DNA of 64,000 bases. Source: Oceaniferula marina (GTDB lineage Bacteria; Verrucomicrobiota; Verrucomicrobiia; Verrucomicrobiales; Akkermansiaceae). Positions 22,045 through 31,161 of this stretch are shown one piece after another. The notes beneath the pieces were generated by a model. The model ran no database searches. It was not told where the DNA came from and saw only the letters and a program-made list of their open reading frames with translations. The position numbers were made by a program, and so were the translations under genes. Location: NCBI RefSeq assembly GCF_013391475.1, contig NZ_JACBAZ010000012.1, positions 1 through 64,000 on the forward strand, written 5' to 3'. Positions within the stretch are counted from its first letter, which is position 1. Each line of letters starts with the position of its first letter.

Positions 22045-23550
22045 TTATTTGTATTCTTTTTCCAGTGCTCCCATGGGGAACAACTTGTTTGGCACCCGTG
22101 CGTCGCGCATCAATTTTTCAATTTCCGCCACAACTTCGGGGTGCTGCTGGGCCACATCTTCGCTTTCTCCGATATCCTTGGCCAGATTGTAAAGCTTCAA
22201 GGGGGTCTTGCTTCCACTCTTCATCACATTCTCCCGGATTCCTTTCCAGTCACCCATACGGATGACTTGCTGACCACGGGTCAAACGGCTCTCCCAATAC
22301 AGGTATTTATGTTCTGGCTGATCTGCACCGGTCAACGCGGGAACAAAGGAAATGCCGTCGATTCCCGCAGGAGCTTTCACTCCGGCAATGTCACATGCCG
22401 TCGGTAAAAAGTCCCAGAGGGCGGCCACATGATCCGTGCTGCTGTTCGCTTTGATTTTCCCGGTCCATTTTACGACAGCGGGCACGCGGATGCCACCTTC
22501 ATAGAGGTCGCATTTTTTACCACGCAAAAGGCCGTTCCCTTCAAAAAAGGCACGGTCATAGCCACCGTTGAAGGTCGCTCCGTTATCGGAGGAAAAAATC
22601 ACCACGGTCTTATCATCAAGATCCAATTCTTTGAGCAAGGTTCTCATTTTACCCAAGGTCCGGTCCATGCGGGTAATCATCGCAGCGTAGGTTGCCCTCG
22701 GTGTCTTATTCGGTAGATAACCAGCCCCTTTGACGTATGGTTCTTCTTTACCAAACTCCTTACGGTATTTTGCCAGCGACGGTTCGTCTTCAGGAACCTG
22801 CAAGGCCACGTGGGGAACAGGCGTCGCATAATACAGGAAAAACGGTTTATCCTTACTGCGCTTGATAAAGGCAAGCGCCTCGTCCTCCATCACATCCGCA
22901 GCATAAGTCTCTCCGGTCAAACCACGGTCATTCCCTGGAAGCGTCACCTTCTGGTCATTCTTCCACAAGTAGGTGGGGTAATAGTTATGAGCGTTGCGCT
23001 GGCAAATATACCCATAAAAAAAGTCAAACCCGTGCCGGTGCGGGCTGCCCTCATCCTTGGGATGACCCAAGCCCCACTTGCCGATACATGCGGTTGTATA
23101 TCCCGCATCCTGCAAGAGTTCGGCCACCGTGGTTTCCGATGCCGGCATCGCCAGCTGCCCGGGGAAGCCGTCTTCTTGTTTATACTGCTGAAAGCGGCTT
23201 GCCGCCTTTTTCATATCGGGGTCCGAGTATTTCTCAGGCTTTCCTAACAAATGAGCCGAGTTCTCGCGGATCGCGGCATGACCCATATGCTTTCCTGTCA
23301 ATAAAGCGCAACGTGACGGAGCACACACATTCTGACCGGAATAGAACTGGGTAAACTTCATTCCCTCTTCTGCCAACTGGTCAATATGCGGCGTCTTGAT
23401 TTTCTTTTGCCCGTAACACCCCAGTTCGCCATAGCCGAGGTCATCGGCAAAGAAAAAGATGATGTTTGGTTTATTGTTTTCCTTCGCTTGAAGGCCTGAG
23501 GCCGCCAGCAAGGATAATGCGATCGTGGATAATACGTGTGTGGTCTTCAT
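22045..23550 (-). CDS. Secreted sulfatase (formylglycine type, arylsulfatase A-like)
   Basis: This 501-aa exported enzyme has a signal peptide (MKTTHVLSTIALSLLAASGLQA). The sulfatase signature is V-C-A-P-S-R-C-A-L-L-T-G-K with C76 expected to be converted to formylglycine, and the metal ligands D-D in F-F-A-D-D-L-G-Y at 35-36. Later family features include T-A-C-I-G-K-W-G-L-G and S-S-D-N-G-A. It hydrolyses sulfate esters, most likely on a glycan. The same N-terminal pattern recurs in the partial sulfatase at 63553-64000, so they are close paralogues. It lies downstream of a PEP-CTERM gene on the same strand, separated by that gene's terminator region. No maturase (FGE or anSME) is visible in the window. 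Confidence 0.93.
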   Translation of the reverse strand: MKTTHVLSTIALSLLAASGLQAKENNKPNIIFFFADDLGYGELGCYGQKKIKTPHIDQLAEEGMKFTQFYSGQNVCAPSRCALLTGKHMGHAAIRENSAHLLGKPEKYSDPDMKKAASRFQQYKQEDGFPGQLAMPASETTVAELLQDAGYTTACIGKWGLGHPKDEGSPHRHGFDFFYGYICQRNAHNYYPTYLWKNDQKVTLPGNDRGLTGETYAADVMEDEALAFIKRSKDKPFFLYYATPVPHVALQVPEDEPSLAKYRKEFGKEEPYVKGAGYLPNKTPRATYAAMITRMDRTLGKMRTLLKELDLDDKTVVIFSSDNGATFNGGYDRAFFEGNGLLRGKKCDLYEGGIRVPAVVKWTGKIKANSSTDHVAALWDFLPTACDIAGVKAPAGIDGISFVPALTGADQPEHKYLYWESRLTRGQQVIRMGDWKGIRENVMKSGSKTPLKLYNLAKDIGESEDVAQQHPEVVAEIEKLMRDARVPNKLFPMGALEKEYK

Positions 23551-23602
23551 GAAAGTTAACGGATGGTATCGAATACGTAGGGGAATGTTATTTCTTGGCG
23601 TT

Positions 23603-23632
23603 AAAAAACCCGGCCTTGATCCAAGACCGGGG
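23603..23632 (-). terminator. Terminator of PEP-CTERM gene 23655-24380
   Basis: On the minus strand, a stem CCCGG(T)CTTG / CAAG(G)CCGGG with a 3-4 nt loop is followed by TTTTTT. It lies 25 bp past the stop codon and separates the PEP-CTERM gene from the sulfatase gene. Confidence 0.85.
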
Positions 23633-23654
23633 AAAAATTGAATCGGGTAGTCAT

Positions 23655-24380
23655 TTACTTCCGACGGCGCAGGAACAACGCGACCCCAGACAAGCCAAGC
23701 AAAGCTGCTGATGAGGGCTCAGGCACTGTGGTGACATCAACTGAAATATTATCGATTCCATTTGTGAGTGTGCTGGCATGAAGACTCTGAATCCCGATAC
23801 CATCTACGGTCAATTGCCCCGCAAATGTATAGGGAGCCAGTCCCGTTTCATTTGAATCTTCAAGCTTAATCGATGTGTTCGTGCCATCATAAGTAATAAT
23901 GGCTTTAATGTTTTCTTCGGTTCCGCTGCTAGCAAAATTAATGAGATTAGATCCTGTCGCATTCGTTGTACCTGTAATATGAAGACCTACAGTTCCATTT
24001 TGCCTCTTGCCAATAAAATAAGTAAACCCAGATCCATTGAGAAGTTGTAATCCAATCCCCCGCCCACTCTGCGTCTCATTGCGAATGAGCGTAAAATCCA
24101 CCGTCATCGTATCATTGACGCCTATTGTGATTGCGCCACCAGAAAAATCACGCTCATTGAGACTAAAACCTCTTCCCAATGCTGCCCCAGATGTCACGAC
24201 AAAATCTCCATCGCCCCCTGACCACGCCCCTGACCAGCCGGGCGTGCCACTTCCACCATTTTGACCCCCTACATCTTCAGTGCTTGTGTAGCTATTAAAA
24301 TTATCTTCCGCAATGATCACCGCCTGAGCTGCACCTATTGCTAGGCTCCCAATCATCATTGTTATCACTGTTGTTTTCAT
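23655..24380 (-). CDS. PEP-CTERM sorting-domain protein, LamG-like
   Basis: The 241-aa protein starts at ATG 24380 with a signal peptide (MKTTVITMMIGSLAIGAAQA). It opens with D-N-F-N-S-Y, typical of secreted concanavalin/LamG-type proteins, and ends in V-P-E-P-S-S-A-A-L-L-G-L-S-G-V-A-L-F-L-R-R-R-K, a full PEP-CTERM anchor. The frame is open for 32 codons further, but that part has no signal character. It is transcribed away from the XylR-type regulator across a 128-bp region that contains the operator-like site at 24479-24507, so the regulator may control it. Confidence 0.8.
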   Translation of the reverse strand: MKTTVITMMIGSLAIGAAQAVIIAEDNFNSYTSTEDVGGQNGGSGTPGWSGAWSGGDGDFVVTSGAALGRGFSLNERDFSGGAITIGVNDTMTVDFTLIRNETQSGRGIGLQLLNGSGFTYFIGKRQNGTVGLHITGTTNATGSNLINFASSGTEENIKAIITYDGTNTSIKLEDSNETGLAPYTFAGQLTVDGIGIQSLHASTLTNGIDNISVDVTTVPEPSSAALLGLSGVALFLRRRK

Positions 24381-24478
24381 GTTTATGTATTTGGTTGTTT
24401 TAGTTGCTTTTTTCACTTCCACCCATCGGTGAAAGCAGACTCGATTATGCAAAACCATCCCATCTTGTCGTTGCAATC

Positions 24479-24507
24479 TTGCGTATTATTTTTATGATTT
24501 TGCGCAA
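24479..24507. promoter_or_regulatory. Operator-like dyad, site A
   Basis: The 29-bp sequence begins TTGCGTATTA and ends TTTTGCGCAA. It ends 1 bp before the regulator's ATG and matches site B (27575-27603) at 24 of 29 positions. The ends TTGCG and CGCAA are inverted, with an inner AT-T-AT...ATGAT partial dyad. Its position predicts autorepression. Confidence 0.7.
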
Positions 24508-24508
24508 T

Positions 24509-25675
24509 ATGAAACCCATAGATAAAAATCAGCGCCAATCCAAAGACTCTTCGTTCACACTCGGTCTGGTGATGGATTTTTTTAACCCGAAGCTGCTTGA
24601 GGGGGCTCGGGCCTACTGTGAAGAACAGCACATCCGTCTGGATGCGCGCTGGTCGGTGCGGGGGGACTGGCTTCCAGAAAAGCTCAGCTGGAATGGTGTT
24701 TTACACGGTCTGGTTGAAGCGTCCGCTGTCTCCGAACGCCTTGCGCAGACCACCCTGCCAGCACTGGCACTTACAGCCGATGAATCCTCACTTGCGGTGA
24801 TTCCTGACTACTATCGCTGCGGTCAACTTGCCGCTGAAGAACTCCTCTGCTATGGCGCGGAGCACCTGCTTCTGGCCAAACTTAGTCACCGGTTCCTCGA
24901 TCGTCGTTTTTTTGACGGAGCCCTCTCTGTGGCACAACAACATCAAATCCCCTTTACGGCATTCGATAATACGAGCAGGAGTTTCCGCCCCATGATCCGA
25001 AAACTGGTGAGAACCATCAAAAAACCTCCCTCCCCCCTTGGCTTTTGTTTAGCCCATGCTGCGGTCGCCCACTCCGTCACCAATGCGCTTGCATCCTCGG
25101 GCATACGTATCCCTGAAGAGGTCAGCATCGTGGTCATCGACAAGGATGTTCAACAAACGGCGGCTCTGGCAACAGTCCCTCTAACCAGCATCGAACTCAA
25201 CGAATGGCACCGTGGATTTGTTGCAGCAGAAACCTTGCATCGCTGGTTACTGGACAAGCACAAACCCGCCCATGACATCCAAATCCCCCCACGCGGAGTA
25301 AGAGGCAGGGCAAGCACCGGACACGTGGAGAGCCGGGATCCCGTCATGGCCAAGGCACTTGGATATCTACGTGCTCACTTCAAACAAAGCATCGGGGTCC
25401 CCGAAATTGTCGCCGCCGCAGGAGCCTCGCGCAGACTGGTGGAGATGAGATTCCGTGAAGCCCTCAACCGAAGCATTCACGAAGAACTGCGAAGGCTGCG
25501 GATCGAACATGCCCAGCACCTTCTAAAAGAACAATCATTGAGTATCACAGAAATTGCCCGCAGCTGTGGTTTTGCCTCCGTTCACTATTTTTCTGCCGCG
25601 TTCAAACGAGAAATTGGGATCTCCCCCAAGCGATTCCAACAACAAAACCGAGACGCCTCATCGCGTGGTGAATGA
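24509..25675 (+). CDS. XylR-type transcriptional regulator (LacI-like sensor + AraC HTH)
   Basis: This 388-aa regulator has an N-terminal periplasmic-binding-protein-like sensor (about 15-270, with the effector-domain pattern Y-R-C-G-Q-L-A-A-E-E-L and I-P-E-E-V-S-I-V-V-I-D) and a C-terminal AraC helix-turn-helix pair (about 285-380; I-T-E-I-A-R-S-C-G-F-A-S-V-H-Y-F-S-A-A-F-K-R). This is the E. coli XylR architecture. ATG 24509 is preferred because upstream codons run through the operator. Its 3' end overlaps the convergent DUF3472 gene by 18 bp. A shared 29-bp dyad lies before its own start and before that DUF3472 gene, so it probably controls both. The sugar ligand is unknown. Confidence 0.88.
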   Translation: MKPIDKNQRQSKDSSFTLGLVMDFFNPKLLEGARAYCEEQHIRLDARWSVRGDWLPEKLSWNGVLHGLVEASAVSERLAQTTLPALALTADESSLAVIPDYYRCGQLAAEELLCYGAEHLLLAKLSHRFLDRRFFDGALSVAQQHQIPFTAFDNTSRSFRPMIRKLVRTIKKPPSPLGFCLAHAAVAHSVTNALASSGIRIPEEVSIVVIDKDVQQTAALATVPLTSIELNEWHRGFVAAETLHRWLLDKHKPAHDIQIPPRGVRGRASTGHVESRDPVMAKALGYLRAHFKQSIGVPEIVAAAGASRRLVEMRFREALNRSIHEELRRLRIEHAQHLLKEQSLSITEIARSCGFASVHYFSAAFKREIGISPKRFQQQNRDASSRGE

Positions 25676-27529
25676 TCCCGAATCAAACATCCACATCTTC
25701 CCCCGCTCATTGAAGACGAGGGCGCGGTAATAGTACTTTGTCTTGGGTTTTAAATCGTCCAATTTCACTGAATTGATACCATTTTTTAAAACCTCAACCT
25801 TCTGGGAATGAGGCCAAATACGATCATCCTTTAAGGTGGAATGTTTTCTTTCCGTACCTGATTTTTTGCGTGGAGCAAAGGTCAGGCAATCCTTTTCTCC
25901 ATAGTAAACCACCGCACTGGCATCGTTGCCCGCATCTTCAACGCCTAAATGCAGCATCGCTGAATTTTCGGCAGATACCACACGGTGCTCTGCAAAGGTC
26001 ACCGGCAATTGATAGAGTTGTTTGACTTTGTCCGGAGAAAGGTAATCGGGGAGGGCTTCATCATGAACAGAACCCGGCAGTTGGATCGGTTTCGCCGGTC
26101 CACTGAAGTGCTCCATACCGCCCATCTGGAAGACAAACCATCCATCCTTGGTCACACCCCAGAGTTTATTGTTATGCGTTCTTTTACCTGCAGGTAGAAT
26201 ATCCAACCGCTGCCACTTCCCTTCGGCATCCAAACACCACCCTTTACGAACAACCTTACGAACAATGTCACCGCTGCGCTGCACCTGCGGAGGACCGGGA
26301 ACCTCCACAAAAGATCCCGGCCACAAGGAGGCTTTGGCCTTTCTGCCTGATCGACCTCCTACCCACTTTCTCCCGACACAATACAATTTCCACCCGGCCA
26401 AATCCGGATCATAAAAATACCCATAATACGTATTGTAGGTTTGACCACGCTCAACTCGAAGGCTCTGCACCACTTCATGTGGCCGTGATGAAGCCAATGG
26501 CGACCAACCCCTTGGTTTTACCCCCGTGCCCTCATGGCCAAAACCGCTGAAATCCGCGCTGGGGTCCCCCAATGCCAGTAGATGAGCCTGCTGCTCCAGC
26601 GGGGCCGTTTCACGCGACCACATCGAAAAATTAAATCCTCCCTGAAACCTCTGGTCTGCATCAAAACTGCCACCATAATATCCGAACGGGGTGACAATCG
26701 GAGAATAGCTGCTCACGTGATTCAAGCTCTTGGATACCATCACCCACATCTTCGTCTCTTCGACCCGCGAGGACCGATAGCTTCCATGCACAGCCGCAGG
26801 ACGCCAGCGGGCGCGCAGTAACTTCGCACCCTCGATAGCAGAACCATACACATCAACGGTCGAAAGTTTTCCCAATGAGACCCCTTGTTCGGTATCCGCC
26901 GACAAGTTCAGTGTATGTTTTCCCGTATCAGAAACTTGGAACACCAGCCCCTCCTTCATCGCCTTGACATCTCTCATTTTGATTCGCTTCTTCTGCCCGG
27001 CAAAAGAAACCACCATACTGCCCTCAGGATTCTTTTGGTTGGCATCCAGACGAATCAACAACCTCACCTCCCCGGGCTTCGTCAAATACAGATGCCAACG
27101 CATGGATTGGCCCGGTTTGTCCCACCCGTCCAGATAGGCATAATCAGAAGCTATCAAGGGAGGGTGACCTTTGGCCGGTTTCCCCGCAGGGTGACCATTC
27201 GCAACATCCTTGTGAGCCGACGCACCTTTGGCCCGGATTCCACGGTCAAAAAATCCATTGCTCGCAGTGAGTATGATTTTTCCTCTGCCTGCCGCCTGGC
27301 CATGGTATTCAATGCGATCTCCAAATTCCCCCACGCCTGAGGTAAACCACTCGGCTGGCTCACCCAACTGGCCTTGTCCGGCAGGAACTTCAACTGCCTG
27401 AGCCGGACCACCTAGGCCCAACAACAAAACCGACACCGTCGTAAGTAAAGCTCCCGTTCTCCCCCCATCCCTGGCTCTCCCCACTTTAATTGACTCTGCC
27501 ACCATTCTCGTCTGTTTCATGATCTGCAT
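25658..27529 (-). CDS. Secreted DUF3472 protein with N-terminal DUF5077-like and C-terminal Fn3-like regions
   Basis: About 623 aa. The start is uncertain: ATG at 27529, 27520 or 27505. All give a signal peptide ending in L-L-G-L-G-G-P-A-Q-A. Residues about 90-210 resemble a DUF5077-type binding module. The DUF3472 core follows (about 240-480; S-P-F-G/P-F-G-Y-Y-G-G-S and F-N-F-S-M-W-S). A fibronectin-III-like strand set closes the protein (L-K-P-K-T-K-Y-Y-Y-R-A-L-V-F-N). It is the third DUF3472 protein of the window and the best candidate target of the adjacent XylR-type regulator, because site B lies 46 bp upstream of its start. Confidence 0.82.
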   Translation of the reverse strand: MQIMKQTRMVAESIKVGRARDGGRTGALLTTVSVLLLGLGGPAQAVEVPAGQGQLGEPAEWFTSGVGEFGDRIEYHGQAAGRGKIILTASNGFFDRGIRAKGASAHKDVANGHPAGKPAKGHPPLIASDYAYLDGWDKPGQSMRWHLYLTKPGEVRLLIRLDANQKNPEGSMVVSFAGQKKRIKMRDVKAMKEGLVFQVSDTGKHTLNLSADTEQGVSLGKLSTVDVYGSAIEGAKLLRARWRPAAVHGSYRSSRVEETKMWVMVSKSLNHVSSYSPIVTPFGYYGGSFDADQRFQGGFNFSMWSRETAPLEQQAHLLALGDPSADFSGFGHEGTGVKPRGWSPLASSRPHEVVQSLRVERGQTYNTYYGYFYDPDLAGWKLYCVGRKWVGGRSGRKAKASLWPGSFVEVPGPPQVQRSGDIVRKVVRKGWCLDAEGKWQRLDILPAGKRTHNNKLWGVTKDGWFVFQMGGMEHFSGPAKPIQLPGSVHDEALPDYLSPDKVKQLYQLPVTFAEHRVVSAENSAMLHLGVEDAGNDASAVVYYGEKDCLTFAPRKKSGTERKHSTLKDDRIWPHSQKVEVLKNGINSVKLDDLKPKTKYYYRALVFNERGKMWMFDSGSFTTR

Positions 27530-27574
27530 ACCGGAACTTACTCTATCCAAAATGGCTCCCGTGTCGTTACCAAA

Positions 27575-27603
27575 TTACGCATCATTTTTGTGATATTGCG
27601 CAA
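27575..27603. promoter_or_regulatory. Operator-like dyad, site B
   Basis: This 29-bp site (TTACGCATCA...TATTGCGCAA) lies upstream of the DUF3472 gene. It is 24/29 identical to site A before the regulator gene, with the same TTRCG...CGCAA ends and an inner ATCA...TGAT pair. It is the likely binding site of the XylR-type regulator. Confidence 0.7.
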
Positions 27604-27787
27604 GCATGATATCCGAATGTGTATTTTAAAGTAAAGGGCACTTGGCATAGGATCGCAGGAAAAACCCACAATTTCTCTGACAAGGTCAAAAATCAGGCTA
27701 CTTTACCCATCCATGCCGCATTTTACTCTTTTGCATCAGAGCAAGCTACGGCACAACCATCGGCGTCAACCCAGACACACACATATC

Positions 27788-29095
27788 ATGAATAAAACAC
27801 TCGGCATAGGACTCGCAGGATTCGGCACCGTTGGAACCGGTGTATGGGAAACCCTGGAACGCAACTTTGATCTCATTTCCAACCGGACCGGCGTCCGAAC
27901 CGAAATGATGCGTATCGCCGTGCGTGACATTAACAAATCCCGCCCCGAGGGAGCACCTGTGGAAAAATTCACCACCGACTGGAAAGATGTCGTCAACGAC
28001 CCGACCGTCGATATCGTTGTCGAACTCATCGGAGGAACCACAACCGCATTCGAAATTGTCGAAGCCGCGCTCAAGGCTCGCAAACCTGTGGTAACGGGCA
28101 ATAAAGCCCTACTCGCTGAACGAGGCAAGGCTCTGTTCGCGCTCTCGCGCGAGATGAATACACCCATTCATTTCGAAGCGGCCGTAGCCGGAGGTATCCC
28201 CATCATCAAAGCTGTCCAGGACTCCTTTGTCGGCAACCGCATCGAGACGATGGCCGGCATCATCAATGGCACATCCAACTATATTCTCGAGCGGATGACC
28301 GATGCCGGACTCGGCTACCCCGAAGCGCTCAAAGAAGCTCAAGAACTAGGATACGCAGAAGCTGACCCCACCCTAGACGTCAACGGATGGGACGCCGCTC
28401 ACAAAGCCATCCTACTGGCCACCCTGTCCTACGGATTTAGCATCGACCCCGCTGAGGTTTACGTGCGGGGCATTGAAATGGTCCGCGGTATCGACATTGA
28501 ATTTGCCAAGCGTCTCGGCTTCGTGGTCAAACTTCTTTGTGTGGTGCGCGAGCACGAAAATGGCACGGTGGAAATCCGCACCCAACCCTCGTTCATCCCT
28601 CAAAGCCACGTTCTCTCGAGCGTCAATGGTGTCTTCAATGCGGTTGCCATCAATGGTGACGCATCCGGTGAATCACTCTTCTACGGACGTGGCGCCGGCA
28701 AGGGGCCGACAGCATCATCGGTTGTCGCCGACATCGTAGAAGCCGCACGCGGGTTTGCCCAGGAAGCAGGCCACCGCGGCTTTCTCCCCTATCAGACAGA
28801 GGGACAACTTGTTCCGATCGAAGACACTGAAACCCCGTATTATGTCCGCTTCGATGTTACCGACGAACCGGGCGTGATTGCCAAGATTGCCAATATCCTG
28901 GCTGATGCCGGCATCGGTATTTCCGGAACCCACTCACCAGTGAACGCCGATGACCCCGACGCCGACTTTGTCGACATGGTATTCCAACTGCACACCTGCA
29001 AGTTTGGTCTACTCAAAGACACCCTGAAGGAGATCGAAGCACTCAACTGCGTCAACTCCCGTCCGGTTGTGTTCCGAATTGAAAATTTAGGCTAA
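27788..29095 (+). CDS. hom: Homoserine dehydrogenase
   Basis: This 435-aa monofunctional enzyme has an N-terminal Rossmann motif G-L-A-G-F-G-T-V-G-T-G, the signature G-I-I-N-G-T-S-N-Y-I-L near residues 158-168, the catalytic-domain stretch Y-A-E-A-D-P-T-L-D-V-N-G-W-D-A-A-H-K, and a C-terminal ACT domain (P-Y-Y-V-R-F-D-V-T-D-E-P-G-V) for threonine feedback. It reduces aspartate semialdehyde to homoserine. ATG 27788 gives the normal length; the frame extends 25 codons upstream without family similarity. The 3' end overlaps the convergent cysteine desulfurase gene by 4 bp. Confidence 0.95.
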   Translation: MNKTLGIGLAGFGTVGTGVWETLERNFDLISNRTGVRTEMMRIAVRDINKSRPEGAPVEKFTTDWKDVVNDPTVDIVVELIGGTTTAFEIVEAALKARKPVVTGNKALLAERGKALFALSREMNTPIHFEAAVAGGIPIIKAVQDSFVGNRIETMAGIINGTSNYILERMTDAGLGYPEALKEAQELGYAEADPTLDVNGWDAAHKAILLATLSYGFSIDPAEVYVRGIEMVRGIDIEFAKRLGFVVKLLCVVREHENGTVEIRTQPSFIPQSHVLSSVNGVFNAVAINGDASGESLFYGRGAGKGPTASSVVADIVEAARGFAQEAGHRGFLPYQTEGQLVPIEDTETPYYVRFDVTDEPGVIAKIANILADAGIGISGTHSPVNADDPDADFVDMVFQLHTCKFGLLKDTLKEIEALNCVNSRPVVFRIENLG

Positions 29096-30285
29096 GTAAA
29101 AATCTGCACAGGCCCCACTCCGGGGCCTCCCTGCACACGACGCAATTTGCCCACTGCCTTTTTCACAGCTTCCACAGCGGCATCGCACTCCTCGGAAGTC
29201 GTCAGAATGGACAAGGAAATACGCAGACTGCTTCTCGCCTGATCCGCAGGTATGCCCATGGCTGTCTGAACATGGGAAGGTTTCTGCTTTCCGGTCATGC
29301 AGGCACTTCCTGCCGAGCATTGCACGCCATACTCATCCAGCAAGATCAACAAGCCAGCGGCTTCACAGTCGTCAAAGGAAAGATGTGAGGTGTTCGCCGT
29401 CCGATAATCCATGGATCCATTCACCGTCACACCGGTGATCTCCGACAGAATTCGCTGCTCAAAATGATCCCGCAAGCGAGCCACTCCGGCATGCCCATCG
29501 GCATCCAAACGGGACTTCATCAGCTCCGCAGCTTTTCCCAGCCCGACAATGGACGCTACATTCTCGGTGCCGCTTCGCCGCCCCCCTTCCTGCCCACCAC
29601 CTCGCAGCATCGGTTCAAATGCCAACCCGCGACGGATATAGAGTGCGCCCACACCCTTCGGAGCGTGTAACTTATGCCCGGAAATCGATAAATAATCGAC
29701 CGGCACCTCCCGCACATTCACCTCCGTTTTCCCCACCGCTTGGATGGCATCACTGTGCAACGGAACGCCAGCACTCCGAGCCACCTCGCAAGCCTCCGCC
29801 ATCGGCTGAATCACTCCAGTTTCATTATTGGCCCACATCAGAGAGGAAAAGGCCACATCACCCAATGCGAGAGCATCCCGATACGCCTCGAGATCCAATC
29901 GGCCATCAGGCTGAACCCCCACTTTTTCCAACACAAAACCCTCCTGATCTTGCAAGTACTCGCCATAACGTAAAATCGCACTGTGCTCAATCGCACTGGT
30001 CACCACCCTCCGGCACTGCCCCCCCTGTCTCGCAGACACCCGAGCTAAAAACGACAGAGCCGCATTATTCGCCTCCGTTCCACAGCCGGTAAAAATGATC
30101 TCCTCAGGATCTGCACCAATCAACGATGCCACTTGCTCGTGAGCCGTCTCCATGGCCGTTCTTACGGCCTTTGCGGCTCGATACCCGCTGGAAGGATTAT
30201 ACCATTGATCCGTCAAATACGGCATCATCTCCTCCAGCACTTCGGGATGAATTTGAGTGGTTGCGTTGGAATCAAGGTAAACCAT
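29092..30285 (-). CDS. Cysteine desulfurase (NifS/IscS family)
   Basis: This 397-aa PLP enzyme begins M-V-Y-L-D-S-N-A-T-T; ATG 30291 is an equally possible start. The PLP-stacking His is in S-A-I-E-H-S (H101), the Schiff-base lysine in S-I-S-G-H-K-L-H (K205) and the substrate Cys in V-Q-C-S-A-G-S-A-C. It mobilises sulfur from cysteine for Fe-S clusters or tRNA thiolation. No iscU or sufU gene is adjacent, so a stand-alone NifS-like role is likely. Such enzymes can also act on selenocysteine, but nothing here shows it. Confidence 0.92.
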   Translation of the reverse strand: MVYLDSNATTQIHPEVLEEMMPYLTDQWYNPSSGYRAAKAVRTAMETAHEQVASLIGADPEEIIFTGCGTEANNAALSFLARVSARQGGQCRRVVTSAIEHSAILRYGEYLQDQEGFVLEKVGVQPDGRLDLEAYRDALALGDVAFSSLMWANNETGVIQPMAEACEVARSAGVPLHSDAIQAVGKTEVNVREVPVDYLSISGHKLHAPKGVGALYIRRGLAFEPMLRGGGQEGGRRSGTENVASIVGLGKAAELMKSRLDADGHAGVARLRDHFEQRILSEITGVTVNGSMDYRTANTSHLSFDDCEAAGLLILLDEYGVQCSAGSACMTGKQKPSHVQTAMGIPADQARSSLRISLSILTTSEECDAAVEAVKKAVGKLRRVQGGPGVGPVQIFT

Positions 30286-30359
30286 AGCCATGAGGTAACG
30301 ACTATCGGCCCCGGGGACAACCAAAATTCACGACCGCAAGCACAGCCAGGCACCCCTGG

Positions 30360-30875
30360 CTACCACCAGGCAAACCAGGATTTCTTCTTGGCCTTTCTCT
30401 TATGTTTTCCATCACCCACGCTGACCACCTCGACTTCCACCTCGGTCAGGCCATGTTTTTTAAAGCCAAGCTTCGAGGCCGCGCGCGGAGTGACATCAAT
30501 AATCCTGCCGTCAATAAACGGCCCCCGGTCATTGACCCGCATCTTCAACGAACGTCCATTGCTTAGGTTGGTCACTTTAACAACGCAAGGCAACGGCAAG
30601 GTCTTATGCGCGGCCGATACATGCCAGGGCATAACTTTCTCGCCAAGTGAGGTATTACCCCGCTTGAGACCAAAATACTTACTCTCGTCATACCACGACG
30701 CAATCCCGGTTTCACGGTACTGCAAAGCCTGCTCAACCTGCATCGGACGATAATGCCCGCCACGAACCGTGTAGGAACGCGTCATGTACCCCTCATAACT
30801 CGGACCACAGGACACCAACACCATCGAGAGTATCGATACCCACATCATCATAAAAACTCGAGTGTTCCAAGCCAT
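30360..30875 (-). CDS. rlpA: RlpA-family lipoprotein (double-psi beta-barrel)
   Basis: This 171-aa protein has a lipoprotein signal ending V-S-C-G-P. The RlpA core has G-I-A-S-W-Y-D-E-S, V-T-N-L-S-N-G-R-S, the catalytic-type V-N-D-R-G-P-F and D-V-T-P-R-A-A. RlpA homologues bind or cleave denuded septal peptidoglycan. No SPOR domain is present; the C-terminus is a short Lys/Trp tail. The gene is 74 bp upstream of the desulfurase gene on the same strand. Confidence 0.88.
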   Translation of the reverse strand: MAWNTRVFMMMWVSILSMVLVSCGPSYEGYMTRSYTVRGGHYRPMQVEQALQYRETGIASWYDESKYFGLKRGNTSLGEKVMPWHVSAAHKTLPLPCVVKVTNLSNGRSLKMRVNDRGPFIDGRIIDVTPRAASKLGFKKHGLTEVEVEVVSVGDGKHKRKAKKKSWFAWW

Positions 30876-31029
30876 GGGGCAAAGCTATCGCAAATCCGCC
30901 CAGCGGAAAACTTCAAAAGTCAGCACTGCATATCGGTATGACTCTGGCACGCACAGCCGTTCTTGACCTCCGGACATCCAGAGCCTATAAGCGCGGCGAA
31001 CCAGACCAACAAATAACCTCAATCATCCA

Positions 31030-31140
31030 ATGACTCGTAAATCCATCGAAGCCTGGGCCAAAGCCTTCATCGTCGTCCTCTCCCTGACCTTTGTCTACTC
31101 GGCATATAAGGTGGGTGAAATGATCGGATGGTGGGGATAG
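31030..31140 (+). CDS. 36-aa single-span membrane protein
   Basis: An ATG at 31030 opens 36 codons encoding MTRKSIEAWAKAFIVVLSLT followed by F-V-Y-S-A-Y-K-V-G-E-M-I-G-W-W-G and a TAG stop. It has a basic N-terminus, one hydrophobic helix (about residues 11-25) and a Trp-Trp end. It stops 21 bp before the MscS-family gene on the same strand, which suggests co-transcription and perhaps a small channel-associated subunit. That role is inferred from position only. Confidence 0.55.
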   Translation: MTRKSIEAWAKAFIVVLSLTFVYSAYKVGEMIGWWG

Positions 31141-31161
31141 ACCCGTTGTAACCTGCCGACC

